Source: an uncultured Roseiflexus sp. | Lineage (GTDB): Bacteria > Chloroflexota > Chloroflexia > Chloroflexales > Roseiflexaceae | Assembly: GCA_937935075.1 (NCBI GenBank) | Contig: CALGYB010000056.1 | Coordinates: 1 to 63,846 of the forward strand | Reading direction: 5' to 3' | Length of the DNA stretch: 63,846 bases | Shown here: in pieces, positions 53,343 through 62,291 of the stretch | Numbering within the stretch: the stretch's first letter is position 1 | Layout: every line of letters starts with the position of its first letter | Translations under genes and position numbers: made by a program | Notes under the pieces: model-generated | Database searches by the model: none | What the model was told of the DNA's origin: nothing | What the model saw: the letters and a program-made list of their open reading frames with translations, nothing else

Positions 53343-54986
53343 TCAATTGATCAACTCCGCAATCTCCTGCACGAGATGGCGCAGGCGCACCGGTTTGCTC
53401 AGGTATACATTGGCGCCGGCCTCCAGGCTGCGTTCACGATCACCAGGCATTGCCAGTGCTGTCAGCGCAATGACTGGGATATTGCCGGTGGCAATGTTCT
53501 GGCGAAGACGGCGCACAATCTCCAGTCCATCCATCCCTTCGCGCAACCGCAGATCGATAATCGCCAGGTCTGGTAATGCCTGCCGTACCACTACCAGCGC
53601 TTCCTCGCCGGAAACCGCATGCGTGACTCGATAGCCGCAGCGCTGGAGATAATCGCTGACAATCGCACTACCGGTTGTATCGTCGTCAATCAGCAGAATG
53701 TGCTCGTCGTGCCCCGTAACCGGCAGATCATCCGCAGCCGGGATGATGCGTGTCGGAAAGGCAGTATCGGCATCCCGTTCGGTCAACAGCGTTTCCCACT
53801 GCTGATATTCACGGGTCCATGGCAGTGTGATGGTAAAGCGGCTCCCTTTCCCCGGTTCACTCACCAGTGACACACTGCCGCCGTGGAGTTCCGCCAGGCG
53901 CGCAACCATCACCAGCCCCAAGCCGCTGCCTGCTTGGTCGCGCTGATACTCATTCTGAATCTGGGAGAAAGGTTGAAACAGACGGGGCATATCTTCAGCG
54001 GCGATGCCAATGCCGGTGTCCCAGACCGTGATGTGCACAATCTCGTTCTCTGGTTCGCCTTGCATGTCGAGTCCAATCTCGCCGCCTGGCGGTGTGAACT
54101 TGACTGCGTTCGATAGCAGATTGATCAGCGCTTGGCGCAACCGGCGTTCATCAGCGTGAAGCGCTTCAACGCGCGGATCGAGATTGATGTGCACCCGCTG
54201 GTTTTTGCGCAGCGCCAGTTCGTTGACCATGCGCATGCTTGACTGGCAGACCTGATGTGCCGCAACCAGGCGCGGCTCCAGATCGAAGCGTCCTGCCTCG
54301 ATCTTCGCCAGATCGAGAAGATCGTTGATCACTGCCAGCAAGTGACGACCGCTTTCTTCGATGCGGTTCAGCATTTCCATCTGTTCAGCATTGAGCGACC
54401 CGACGATCTGTGCGCGCAAGAGTTCTGCCAGACCAAGGATTGCAGAGAGCGGCGTGCGCACCTCGTGGCTGATTCCGGCGAGAAATTCGTCTTTCAGACG
54501 ATTTGCGCGCCGGAGTTCGGCGTTGGTGCGCGCCAGTTCGATATTCTGCTGACTCAACCGCTCCTTGAGTAGACGCAGTTCATTCCGTTGTTGCACATAC
54601 GCCTGTTCGGTGAAGCTCTGATCGGTGGTGTCGGTGACGGTCTGCACCAGTCCATCGATTCGACCGTGGGCATTAATGTGCGGTATCGTCAGCAGGCGCA
54701 GATAGCGTACATCCCCATTCACCGTGCGGTTCACATGGGGCAGATGGAAACGACTGACATTGCCTGCCAGGATGTTGTTCAGGATGTCTTCGTTGCCGAT
54801 CAGTTCGGGAAGCAGGTCGAAGAGCGCATCGCCAATCTGCGGCGGTTGGTCGTCAAACAGGCGCTGGTATCCCCCGATGGATCGAATGCGAAAGGAACGA
54901 TCAACCACCAGATACGCACAGCGATGCTCGCTACTGAGCATGTCGATCAAACAGGCAATGTCTACAATGGGTGAGGCGTCTTCCAT
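53343..54986 (-). CDS. Hybrid histidine kinase (PAS - HisKA - HATPase - REC)
   Basis: This 547-residue protein has a PAS-like sensor (1-130), a coiled linker (about 130-170), and HisKA with GISHEVRTPLSAILGLAELL carrying the phosphorylated His. The HATPase has DERRLRQALINLLSNAVKFT (N box), VWDTGIGIAAEDM (G1) and GSGLGLVMVARLAE (G2). A receiver follows at the C-terminus (ILLIDDDTTGSAIVSDYLQR; IIDLRLREGMDG with the phospho-Asp). No membrane segment is seen, so it is cytoplasmic. It starts three bases after the longin/SH3 gene and is the last gene of the GTPase operon. Confidence 0.92.
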   Translation of the reverse strand: MEDASPIVDIACLIDMLSSEHRCAYLVVDRSFRIRSIGGYQRLFDDQPPQIGDALFDLLPELIGNEDILNNILAGNVSRFHLPHVNRTVNGDVRYLRLLTIPHINAHGRIDGLVQTVTDTTDQSFTEQAYVQQRNELRLLKERLSQQNIELARTNAELRRANRLKDEFLAGISHEVRTPLSAILGLAELLRAQIVGSLNAEQMEMLNRIEESGRHLLAVINDLLDLAKIEAGRFDLEPRLVAAHQVCQSSMRMVNELALRKNQRVHINLDPRVEALHADERRLRQALINLLSNAVKFTPPGGEIGLDMQGEPENEIVHITVWDTGIGIAAEDMPRLFQPFSQIQNEYQRDQAGSGLGLVMVARLAELHGGSVSLVSEPGKGSRFTITLPWTREYQQWETLLTERDADTAFPTRIIPAADDLPVTGHDEHILLIDDDTTGSAIVSDYLQRCGYRVTHAVSGEEALVVVRQALPDLAIIDLRLREGMDGLEIVRRLRQNIATGNIPVIALTALAMPGDRERSLEAGANVYLSKPVRLRHLVQEIAELIN

Positions 54987-54989
54987 AGT

Positions 54990-56369
54990 TTACGGCGTTG
55001 TAGTTGGTGTAATCACGTCAGGCGGCACCGGTTTGAGCAGACTAACCCAACGCGCCGGGACCCACCCGATCAGTTCGACCTGCGGATTCTGCGGCAGCGC
55101 CACCCGCACCCGATACCAGTCGCGCCACTGCGCCAGCACCTCGACGGGCGCGCCGAGCGGCGCAACGATGCTGGTGCGTGTACTGGCTTCGTCGGGTGTG
55201 CTGTACAGGTACACATTTCCTATCATAACACCATTAAACGGCGAAGGCGTCGCAGTTGGCGTACTGGTGGCGGTAGGAGTGCTGGTGGCGGTAGGAGTGC
55301 TGGTGGCGGTAGGAGTACTGGTGGCGGTAGGAGTGCTGGTGGCGGTAGGAGTGCTGGTGGCGGTAGGAGTGCTGGTCGCAGTCGGCGTGGTGGTTGGCGT
55401 GGGTGAGACGGTGGGGATCGCCCCGACGACCGGCGGCGTCATGAGCATTGCCAGGCGTGTTTCGACACGCCAGATCCATGCGCCGCAGAGAAACAGCGGC
55501 GTCAGCGCAAACAACCCCAGCATAATCACAATCGCGCGCTGGAATGTCGAGAGCCGTCGTGGAGCGTTATCGTCCTGCTGGGGAACCAGATATTGCCGCA
55601 GAGTCTGGCGCGCTTCCTGGATCAATCGGGTATCGGTGCCGTCGAAGGCGCGGAGCCGCTCGTAGCGATGTTCGTGCACGGCAAACAGCGTCTCTCGCAG
55701 GCGGTCGCGGAAGTCTGCTGGTTCCACACCACTGATCACTACCGCGAGGTACGCAGCGCTCCCGGTTTCGAGGATGATCTGGCGCGACTCATAGGCAATC
55801 GCGCCAAGTTCCCCGCTTTCTTCGCGTCCGAAGGCTTCCTGGGCGAAGTCGCGGATTGCCGTCAACATTCCGCTGACCATATCACGATCCGGGCGTTCCG
55901 GGCCGGCGGAATAGTGACAGATCAGCACCCCCGACTCGCGCTGGATCAGGAAGATCTCGTGAATGGCAAAGGGAAGGATGTCGCGCAGGGCGTACTCGCC
56001 GTGCGACACCCCCTGCAAGCGCGCCTGCCAATAGCGCGGATTGAGCATGACCGACGTGCTCTGGCGAACCCGCTCATCGATCGACTGTGCCAGATTCCGC
56101 ACTGCTTCCGCGACGGCGCGCGCAATCATCTGCCCCACAACCGGGTAGAGCGCATCGATGATGTCTTCCCGCGCCTGATAGACCTGATGACGAATGGCTT
56201 CGCCGATGACAGGCGCGATGGCGCGTGCGATTTCGTCGCCAGACTGATTGATCTGTTCCGCCAGAATGTCGGCGATGACCGGACTGATGCGATCGACCAG
56301 AGCTTCAGGCTTCAACAAAACCCGGCGCAACTCTTCGAGTTGTCGGTTCGTATCTGGCGCCTTAACCAT
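54990..56369 (-). CDS. Membrane-anchored longin/roadblock-like protein with SH3-like domain
   Basis: The 459-residue protein has a helical N-terminus (1-105: PVIADILAEQ, PVIGEAIRHQ, PVVGQMIARA). A domain at about 111-245 follows (ALRDILPFAIHEIFLIQRES, then VSGMLTAIRDFAQEAFG), matching the pattern found beside Rab-like GTPases in cyanobacterial OmpA-type proteins and reminiscent of roadblock/longin domains. A membrane helix lies at 276-300. Eight TATSTP repeats (330-377) lead to an SH3-like domain (385-450). The topology places the SH3-like part outside and the longin-like part inside. It is in the GTPase operon. Confidence 0.7.
   Translation of the reverse strand: MVKAPDTNRQLEELRRVLLKPEALVDRISPVIADILAEQINQSGDEIARAIAPVIGEAIRHQVYQAREDIIDALYPVVGQMIARAVAEAVRNLAQSIDERVRQSTSVMLNPRYWQARLQGVSHGEYALRDILPFAIHEIFLIQRESGVLICHYSAGPERPDRDMVSGMLTAIRDFAQEAFGREESGELGAIAYESRQIILETGSAAYLAVVISGVEPADFRDRLRETLFAVHEHRYERLRAFDGTDTRLIQEARQTLRQYLVPQQDDNAPRRLSTFQRAIVIMLGLFALTPLFLCGAWIWRVETRLAMLMTPPVVGAIPTVSPTPTTTPTATSTPTATSTPTATSTPTATSTPTATSTPTATSTPTATSTPTATPSPFNGVMIGNVYLYSTPDEASTRTSIVAPLGAPVEVLAQWRDWYRVRVALPQNPQVELIGWVPARWVSLLKPVPPDVITPTTTP
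55239..55382. repeat. 18-bp tandem repeat coding for TATSTP units
   Basis: Eight 18-base units (plus-strand GGCGGTAGGAGTGCTGGT) encode Thr-Ala-Thr-Ser-Thr-Pro spacers in the membrane protein. The copies are nearly identical, so the number probably varies between strains. Confidence 0.85.
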
Positions 56370-56375
56370 GCCCGA

Positions 56376-57110
56376 TCAGTCCTTCGAGGTGTGCAAACCT
56401 TCGAGTAGATCGGTCACAGTGCTGCCGGTTTCGAGACGCGCCGCAAGTTCGATCAGCATGCTGGCAAGCGCCTTACGGTCAGTCTTCTGGTACTCAAGGC
56501 GGTCGGCAATCCGGCGCAGTTCGGCGCGCAACTCGTCTTCCGTGTGGCGAATCTCGCGGCGGAGCGCCTGAGCGCGCTGCTCGATCTGATCGCGTACATC
56601 GACCATCCCGGCTCGCACCGAGCGTAGTTCCGACTCTTGCGACGTCTGCATCTTACGCAAGTCGAGAACGGTCTCGCCGGTTGCTTTGAGTTGATCGTCG
56701 TGCTGGCGCACCTGCGTGGCAATCTGCTGCATGAGCGCCTCACGGCTACGCTGGCGGTCGCTCTCACGGCGGGCATCGTCGGTCAGTCTGCGGGTGTCGA
56801 GTTCCAGCATTTCGAGGCGGCGCGCCATTGTTTTTTCGAGATCGCCAAGGCGTTCGCGCGTTTCGAGCAGATCATTGCCGATGCGCTGAACCTCGCGGCG
56901 CAGATCGGCGAAGCGTCGCTCATATTCCTCGATCTGCGCGCCAAAGAGAATCTCGCGCAGACGATCGACTTCCGCCTGTTGCAACCGCTGACGCAGCGGG
57001 TCAGGACCGAGAATAATCTGGCGTACACGCTCCAGATCTTCCTGAACCTCCTGATCGGCCTCGTTGTGTTCGTTGTGCGGGTAATGATTGATCGTATCGT
57101 TCTGAGTCAT
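56376..57110 (-). CDS. Coiled-coil protein of the GTPase operon
   Basis: This 244-residue, highly charged protein is mostly heptad-patterned helix (EEYERRFADLRREVQRIGND, then RRDIEQRAQALRREI-type stretches). An N-terminal segment VRQIILGPDPLRQRLQQAEV and DRLREILFGAQIEE is the LFG-type entry seen before longin-like domains of GTPase-linked proteins. Here it has become a separate gene. No enzymatic motif exists. Its start overlaps the GTPase stop (ATGA) and its stop is six bases before the longin/SH3 gene, so it probably bridges the two proteins. Confidence 0.72.
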   Translation of the reverse strand: MTQNDTINHYPHNEHNEADQEVQEDLERVRQIILGPDPLRQRLQQAEVDRLREILFGAQIEEYERRFADLRREVQRIGNDLLETRERLGDLEKTMARRLEMLELDTRRLTDDARRESDRQRSREALMQQIATQVRQHDDQLKATGETVLDLRKMQTSQESELRSVRAGMVDVRDQIEQRAQALRREIRHTEDELRAELRRIADRLEYQKTDRKALASMLIELAARLETGSTVTDLLEGLHTSKD

Positions 57111-57625
57111 ACTACTCTCTCTTTCCCGATAATCGATTGACCAAGCGCCCGAAAGGCGTCTTCGACGCCTTCGCCGGTTTTGGCGCTGGTGAAGAACAGT
57201 TGAGCGTCGAGTGCAGCGGCAATTTCGTCGAGTTGTGCGTCTGTCACGGCACGTTCACTTCGCAGATCGATCTTGTTCGCCATCATGATCAGGGGAACGC
57301 CCGGGTTGACCGAATGAAACTCCGTCGCATACCGTATGAGCGAGGTAACGGTTTCAGAGCGAGTCACGTCGCATACCAGCGCTGCACCACGCGATCCCCG
57401 ATAATAAGACCGCACAACTGCGGTAAAAGGTTCGCCGCCGGCGGTATCCCAGATCAGCAGGGTCAGCGTTAATGAGTCCGATGTCTGAAGCACTTTACGA
57501 CTGACCCGGATGCCAATCGTGCTGAGATACGACTCGTTGAAGCGACTCTCAGTAAACCGGCGAATCAGGCTGGTTTTTCCGACGGCGAAGTCTCCGATCA
57601 GGCATATCTTTGCTATCTTGTTCAT
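57107..57625 (-). CDS. Ras/Rab-like small GTPase
   Basis: The 172-residue protein from the ATG at 57625 (57631 also possible) has the P-loop GDFAVGKTS (11-19), a threonine at 36 in TIGIRVSRK (switch I), DTAGGE at 60-65 (switch II), NKID at 117-120 and SAK at 147-149. The usual glutamine of DTAGQE is glycine at position 64. It lacks a lipidation tail. It is the first gene of a four-gene operon with a coiled-coil protein, a membrane-anchored longin-like protein and a hybrid kinase. Its function is inferred to be a switch controlled by those partners. Confidence 0.9.
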   Translation of the reverse strand: MNKIAKICLIGDFAVGKTSLIRRFTESRFNESYLSTIGIRVSRKVLQTSDSLTLTLLIWDTAGGEPFTAVVRSYYRGSRGAALVCDVTRSETVTSLIRYATEFHSVNPGVPLIMMANKIDLRSERAVTDAQLDEIAAALDAQLFFTSAKTGEGVEDAFRALGQSIIGKERVV

Positions 57626-57631
57626 AGACAT

Positions 57632-58004
57632 TGAAAGAATAAGGAAAGCGGACTCCAGTTGCATTCCCTTGCTCTCATACCCGGAGAGCGTTATGCTATG
57701 ATAGTACCTGGTGAGACTCAGGCTTCTAAAAGGGTTCACAGACCACACGCGCCAGGGCTGCTGGTGTTTACGGTTCGGTCTTGCAAGACCTTCGCGTTAC
57801 AGACCATGCGCGCAAGTGCTGTAGTTGCTATCTTAGCGCATTTGCTTCACTTGATCAATGGCATGTCGGGTCTGTGTCCGTCCCAATGTATAATAGCATG
57901 TAACATAGATCATAACGGCATATCTTCAATAAAATGACATCTTTGCAAAGTTTTGTGTCGTCGATGCTGCCCGGTAATCTGATGATGCAGGCGCAGGTTC
58001 CGGG
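57632..58004. other. Divergent intergenic region of the signalling locus
   Basis: This gap of 373 bases lies between the GTPase operon and the HD-GYP regulator gene. A TATAAT lies at 57889-57894 on the plus strand, about 110 bases before the regulator start. TATCAT- and TACTAT-like boxes lie near 57695-57705 on the minus strand. No gene is recognised. Confidence 0.5.
57889..57894 (+). promoter_or_regulatory. -10 box for the HD-GYP regulator
   Basis: A perfect TATAAT lies 111 bases before the ATG at 58005. A -35 is not recognisable. Confidence 0.5.
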
Positions 58005-59864
58005 ATGAACGTCACGAGTACCATTCTGGTCGCCGACGATGATCCGGGCGCTCGGCTCGTGCTGCAACGATTGCTCACCCGCGAAGGGCATCGTGTGCTT
58101 ATGGCGCAGAACGGGGCCGAGGCGCTGCGTCAGTCAATAGAGTATACGCCGGATCTGCTCCTGCTCGATGTATTGATGCCCGAACTCGACGGTTTCGAGG
58201 TGTGTCGGCAGTTGCGCACTCATGCGCGGTTGCGCGAGATTCCCATTCTCCTGATTACGTCGCTTGGCGATCAGCAGTCGCGGGTGCAGGGATTGAGCGT
58301 AGGCGCTGATGGGTTCATTACCAAGCCGTTCGATATGGCGGAATTGCTGGCGCATGTGCGCACTATCACCCGTCTCAACCGCTATCGCCGTTTGCTGGCT
58401 GAACAGGAGCGGTTCCAGCGATTGATCGAACTTTCTCCAGAAGGTATTGCCATTATCAATGAAGAAAACCGTTTGTTGTTGGTGAACCCTGCACTCATTA
58501 CTCTGCTCGAGGCGCCATCCGCCGAACATCTCCTGGGCGACACGCTCCTCAACTATCTGCACATTGCTGCACTGGATCGCTATCAGGCAGGCGTGAAAGC
58601 GCTCATGCAGGATGAGCAGCAGGTCTTACGCATCGAACTCGACCTGATCAGCGTCAAAGGTCGCGCCATTCCCGCCGAACTCAGTCTGGGGCAATTTCGC
58701 GACCAGAGCGGCGCTTTCGCTCAGGTGATCATCCGGGATATTTCGCAACGGAAACGTGCCGAGTCGCAGATCTCGCGCCAGATCAGCCGGTTGACCAGCC
58801 TCCATACCATTGGCGTAGCGATTACCGCAAGCCTTGAATTGCAGGCGACGTTATCGATCCTGCTGGATCGTCTGATTGAGGAACTCCACGCTGATGCTGC
58901 GAGTGTTCTGCTGTTCAACGCACGCACGACGATGCTCGAAACGGCGTGCAGTCGGGGGTTGCCGCCCGATCTCACCGATACGACGATCTGTACGGAAGAA
59001 GGGCTGGCCGGGATGGCCTTTCGCTCACGTCAAACGGTCTCACTCGCAACCTTTCCTGCCGAGCTGTTGATCAGCCCGCGTGATCGGATGTTGGCTGCCG
59101 GGTTCGCCACGTACTTTGCCGTGCCGTTGCAGACGCGCAGCGAGATTAAGGGTGTGCTCGAAATCTTGCAGCGCGCCTCGTTTACGCCTGATGAGCACTG
59201 GTGGACGTTTCTCGAAGCGCTGGCGATGCAGGCGGCGATTGCCATCGATACATCGACGCTGTTCGAAGAACTGCAACGCACGCTTGCAGAATTGAAACAA
59301 TCCTACGATGCGACCATTGCCGGCTGGTCGCGCGCGCTGGATTTGCGCGATCACGAAACCGAAGGGCACAGTGAACGCGTAACCGAGTTGACGCTGCGGC
59401 TGGCGCGCTGGATGGGCTTGCCCGAAAGTCAGATCGATCACATTCGGCGCGGTGCGCTCCTCCACGATATCGGTAAGATGGGCGTGCCCGATGATATTCT
59501 GCTCAAACCAGGACCGCTCAGCGTCGATGAATGGGCGATCATGCGCCAGCATCCGGTCTATGCGTTTCGCTGGCTCTCTGCCATCCCCTTTTTGCAGCCT
59601 GCGCTCGATATTCCCTATGCACATCACGAACGCTGGGATGGCAGCGGCTATCCGCGTGGGTTGCGCGGCGAGCAGATTCCCCTGGCTGCACGCATCTTTG
59701 CGGTCGTGGATGTGTGGGATGCGCTCCGCTCCGACCGACCATACCGTTTAGCCTGGACGGAAGAACAGACAATCGCGTATCTTCGCTCGCTGAGCGGCAC
59801 GCATTTCGATCCGCAGGTGGTGACCGCGTTTCTCGATATGATCGGGTGGGGAAGCAGGGAGTAG
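58005..59864 (+). CDS. Response regulator with PAS, GAF and HD-GYP domains
   Basis: The 619-residue protein has a receiver domain (ILVADDDPGARLVLQRLLTR; LLLLDVLMPELDGFEV with the phospho-Asp; ITKPFD), a PAS domain (about 135-250), a GAF domain (about 270-430) and a C-terminal HD-GYP domain. The last has LLHDIGKMGVPDDILLKPGP and HHERWDGSGYPRGLRGEQIP, complete for metal binding and c-di-GMP hydrolysis. It is encoded divergently from the GTPase operon and its hybrid kinase, so it is a plausible phosphorelay partner, which is an inference from position. Confidence 0.93.
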   Translation: MNVTSTILVADDDPGARLVLQRLLTREGHRVLMAQNGAEALRQSIEYTPDLLLLDVLMPELDGFEVCRQLRTHARLREIPILLITSLGDQQSRVQGLSVGADGFITKPFDMAELLAHVRTITRLNRYRRLLAEQERFQRLIELSPEGIAIINEENRLLLVNPALITLLEAPSAEHLLGDTLLNYLHIAALDRYQAGVKALMQDEQQVLRIELDLISVKGRAIPAELSLGQFRDQSGAFAQVIIRDISQRKRAESQISRQISRLTSLHTIGVAITASLELQATLSILLDRLIEELHADAASVLLFNARTTMLETACSRGLPPDLTDTTICTEEGLAGMAFRSRQTVSLATFPAELLISPRDRMLAAGFATYFAVPLQTRSEIKGVLEILQRASFTPDEHWWTFLEALAMQAAIAIDTSTLFEELQRTLAELKQSYDATIAGWSRALDLRDHETEGHSERVTELTLRLARWMGLPESQIDHIRRGALLHDIGKMGVPDDILLKPGPLSVDEWAIMRQHPVYAFRWLSAIPFLQPALDIPYAHHERWDGSGYPRGLRGEQIPLAARIFAVVDVWDALRSDRPYRLAWTEEQTIAYLRSLSGTHFDPQVVTAFLDMIGWGSRE

Positions 59865-60005
59865 GAGTGGGGAGCAGGCGCACGGCAGCGCCCTGCCTGC
59901 AACCTTCCCGATGCTGGCCTTCCACCTTTCCGCCTTCCAACCCTGGGCAACGATGCAGTGCGCAATGACCAGACACAACCTCATGCCGCGCCTCGGGCAA
60001 CGCCC

Positions 60006-60767
60006 TCACCCCCGCCGCCGTGCGACCGTCAGCATGATGTCGCTGCTCGCCACGAACGGGTCGAGGTCATACGAACCGTAGACTGCCTCGACGACAAATC
60101 CGGCGCGTTCCAGCAGGTGCTCGAGTTCGTAGCGGTAGAACCAGCGTAATGTCATGGGATGCACAGTGCGACGCACGCCGCCATTCTCGTCGAGTTCGTC
60201 GTACACAAACGTGACATCATTGATCTGCTGCGCCATGTCTGCCCGCTGTGCGACGAACTTGCACACGAGGACGCCATCATCGAGGCGAAAGGTGCGATCC
60301 AGCGCCAGTTCTCCACTGCAGTCGGCGAGATTGCGTGCGTGCGGGTTGAACACATCGATGGCCAGCAACCCGTCAGGATCAAGGGCGCTGCGGATGTGGT
60401 CGAGCGCCGTCAGTTGATCCTTCGTCGTCGTCAGGTGCATGAAACTGTTGAGCGCCACGATGGCCAGATGGTAGGGTCCGGGAGGCAAGGCGGATCGCAC
60501 ATCCTGATGGTGCAGGGTCACGCGCGGAGCGACTCCGGCGGCGGCAACGCGCATCCGCGCTCGTTCGATCATGGCTGCCGACGAGTCAATGCCTGCAACC
60601 CGGAAGCCTGCCTGCGCCAGCGGGACAACCAGACGCCCACTGCCGCACATGACGTCAAGGACGCGCCCGCCAGCGCGGCGCGCCAGTTCGCGGTAGAAGG
60701 GGAGATCATCGACAAAGCCGCTGTGATCGGCGTCATAAAACCGGGCGATGGCATCGTACTCGCTCAT
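60006..60767 (-). CDS. Class I SAM-dependent methyltransferase
   Basis: About 253 residues from the ATG at 60767 (MSEYDAIARFYDADHSGFVD). The SAM-binding motif is GGRVLDVMCGSGRLVVPLAQ, followed by VAGIDSSAAMIERARMR and the motif III-like LAIVALNSFMHLTTTKDQL. Such enzymes methylate small molecules or, in some cases, proteins; the acceptor is unknown. It starts four bases after the repeat-bearing membrane protein gene and is probably co-transcribed with it. Confidence 0.82.
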   Translation of the reverse strand: MSEYDAIARFYDADHSGFVDDLPFYRELARRAGGRVLDVMCGSGRLVVPLAQAGFRVAGIDSSAAMIERARMRVAAAGVAPRVTLHHQDVRSALPPGPYHLAIVALNSFMHLTTTKDQLTALDHIRSALDPDGLLAIDVFNPHARNLADCSGELALDRTFRLDDGVLVCKFVAQRADMAQQINDVTFVYDELDENGGVRRTVHPMTLRWFYRYELEHLLERAGFVVEAVYGSYDLDPFVASSDIMLTVARRRG

Positions 60768-60771
60768 ACTG

Positions 60772-61377
60772 CTACGGTACAACGCCGAACACGTACAGAG
60801 CAATCCCCACCAGCGCGATCAGTCCGGCAATGCCGATGATGACGCCAAGCGGACTGATGACCGGATCAAAGTGAGGTGCAGGAGGGAGCATCTGCTGGTC
60901 GGGCAATGACATCCGGCGGATCTGCAAGTCGTGCCATTCCAGATCGGGCGCTGACGATGGGAATGGTGAACGCACCGATTGCGGCAGGCTCGGAGCATCG
61001 TGGTAGGTCGATGGCTGGTACGACGATGGGAATGGCGAGCGTGCCGATTGTGGCAGGCTCGGAGCATCGTCATACCTCGAAGGTTGATAGGTCGAAGGAA
61101 ATGGCGAGCGCATCGACCGGGGCTGTGACGCCGGACGGTCAACGGTGGAGCTGCTTTCGCTCCGACGGTTGATGCCGCGAATGATCGACACCAGCGCCCC
61201 CAGAATGACCAGCCCCAAAATGATGAATGGGAGCAGGTTTGGAGGGATGGGTACTGTGCCGCCAAGCGCGTTCCGCAATGTGTTGAGCAGCGGACCGCCG
61301 GCGATCACCGCAAAGAAGATGAGCCAGCCGATGATCGATCCCCAGTTGATCTGCGGTTGTCGTCGATGTTCGTCCAT
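60772..61377 (-). CDS. Membrane protein with internal 23-residue repeats
   Basis: This 201-residue protein has predicted membrane helices at about 12-30, 47-68 and 176-198. Between the second and third, residues 90-143 hold 2.3 copies of the unit RSPFPSxYQPSxYxDAPSLPQ, with 69-bp DNA repeats. The rest of the loop (144-172) is charged and Pro-rich. Such Tyr- and Pro-rich repeats could bind partners or be phosphorylated, but no evidence for that exists. No family is recognised. It precedes the methyltransferase gene. Confidence 0.6.
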   Translation of the reverse strand: MDEHRRQPQINWGSIIGWLIFFAVIAGGPLLNTLRNALGGTVPIPPNLLPFIILGLVILGALVSIIRGINRRSESSSTVDRPASQPRSMRSPFPSTYQPSRYDDAPSLPQSARSPFPSSYQPSTYHDAPSLPQSVRSPFPSSAPDLEWHDLQIRRMSLPDQQMLPPAPHFDPVISPLGVIIGIAGLIALVGIALYVFGVVP

Positions 61378-61424
61378 ACACCTGTATTGTACACCACTCC
61401 AGGTGTTTGTGGGTTAGGGGATGT

Positions 61425-61530
61425 GAGAACCGAGAACTGAGAACTGAGAACCAAGAACCAAGAACTGAGAACCAAGAACCAAGAACTGAGAACCAAGAAC
61501 CGAGAACCGGGAACCGGGAACCAGGGATCG
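61425..61530. repeat. AACTGAGAACCAAGAACC simple repeats
   Basis: Words of 13-14 bases (GAACCAAGAACC, GAACTGAGAACC) repeat in tandem. They are the reverse of the words at 33637-33690. No gene is seen in 61378-61573. Confidence 0.7.
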
Positions 61531-61573
61531 GGAATTGGCATGTTCAACGGGTAAGATGCAACATGTACCCTCT

Positions 61574-62284
61574 TCAACCTGTAACCTTCCCACGTTCAAT
61601 GTTCAACCCCTGCCCGCCTTCATTGTCTCTTGCAAACTGGAGTGCGCCGTGATCATCGTGCTGGACGACCAGGAGCAGCCCTTCGCGCAGCGAGATAAAG
61701 CCCGGCGGGTCGATTAAGATGTTGCTGACGCCGCGCGCGCGCTCGAAGTGCAGAGTGGCATCTTCAAGCGCATAGAACAGCCCACGGGTTGTAACCCCGC
61801 AGACAGTCGGCGTCAGCGGCAGGAGCGACAGTGTATCACCGCGTTGACCTTCGAGCGTCGCCTGGTCGCGCACGAGAAATAGGCGCTGCCGTTCATCGAT
61901 CAGGCGCACCTGGCGCCCTTGCAGTTCTGGCATCGCCAGCATGGTAATATTGGCAAAGGTATGATCCCAGCGCCCGCCGAGGGCGCCAAGGATGTCGATA
62001 CGTGTTGCGCCAAGGGCGGCAGCGTGGAGCAGCGCCAATTCCAGGTCAGTCTCGTCCTTTTCGCGCGGGAAGCGGCGCAATTCGACGCCATCGGCTGTGA
62101 GTGACGCCAGTTGCGCTGCGCTCAACGAGTCGAGATCGCCGATGACCAGTGATGGGCGGATGCCGGCGTCTGCCAGTGCGTTGGCGCCGCCGTCGGCAGC
62201 GATGATGAGATCGGCGCCGGCAAGCATCTCGCGGTACGGGTCGAGCCGTAACGACGGTGCGTTGGCGACAATCACCACATCCAT
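61574..62284 (-). CDS. thiN: Thiamine pyrophosphokinase
   Basis: This 236-residue enzyme has IIAADGGANALADAGIRPSL, VIGDLDSLSAAQLASL and FPREKDETDLELALLHAAAL, the three conserved blocks of thiamine pyrophosphokinase. ILGALGGRWDHTFANITMLA holds the remaining catalytic residues. It converts thiamine and ATP to thiamine diphosphate, the cofactor of the VOR beta subunit and the ThDP enzyme in this window. It starts seven bases after the fumarylacetoacetase-family gene and is probably co-transcribed with it. The C-terminal region contains repeat-derived residues (NIERGKVTG). Confidence 0.93.
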   Translation of the reverse strand: MDVVIVANAPSLRLDPYREMLAGADLIIAADGGANALADAGIRPSLVIGDLDSLSAAQLASLTADGVELRRFPREKDETDLELALLHAAALGATRIDILGALGGRWDHTFANITMLAMPELQGRQVRLIDERQRLFLVRDQATLEGQRGDTLSLLPLTPTVCGVTTRGLFYALEDATLHFERARGVSNILIDPPGFISLREGLLLVVQHDDHGALQFARDNEGGQGLNIERGKVTG

Positions 62285-62291
62285 GGCATTT

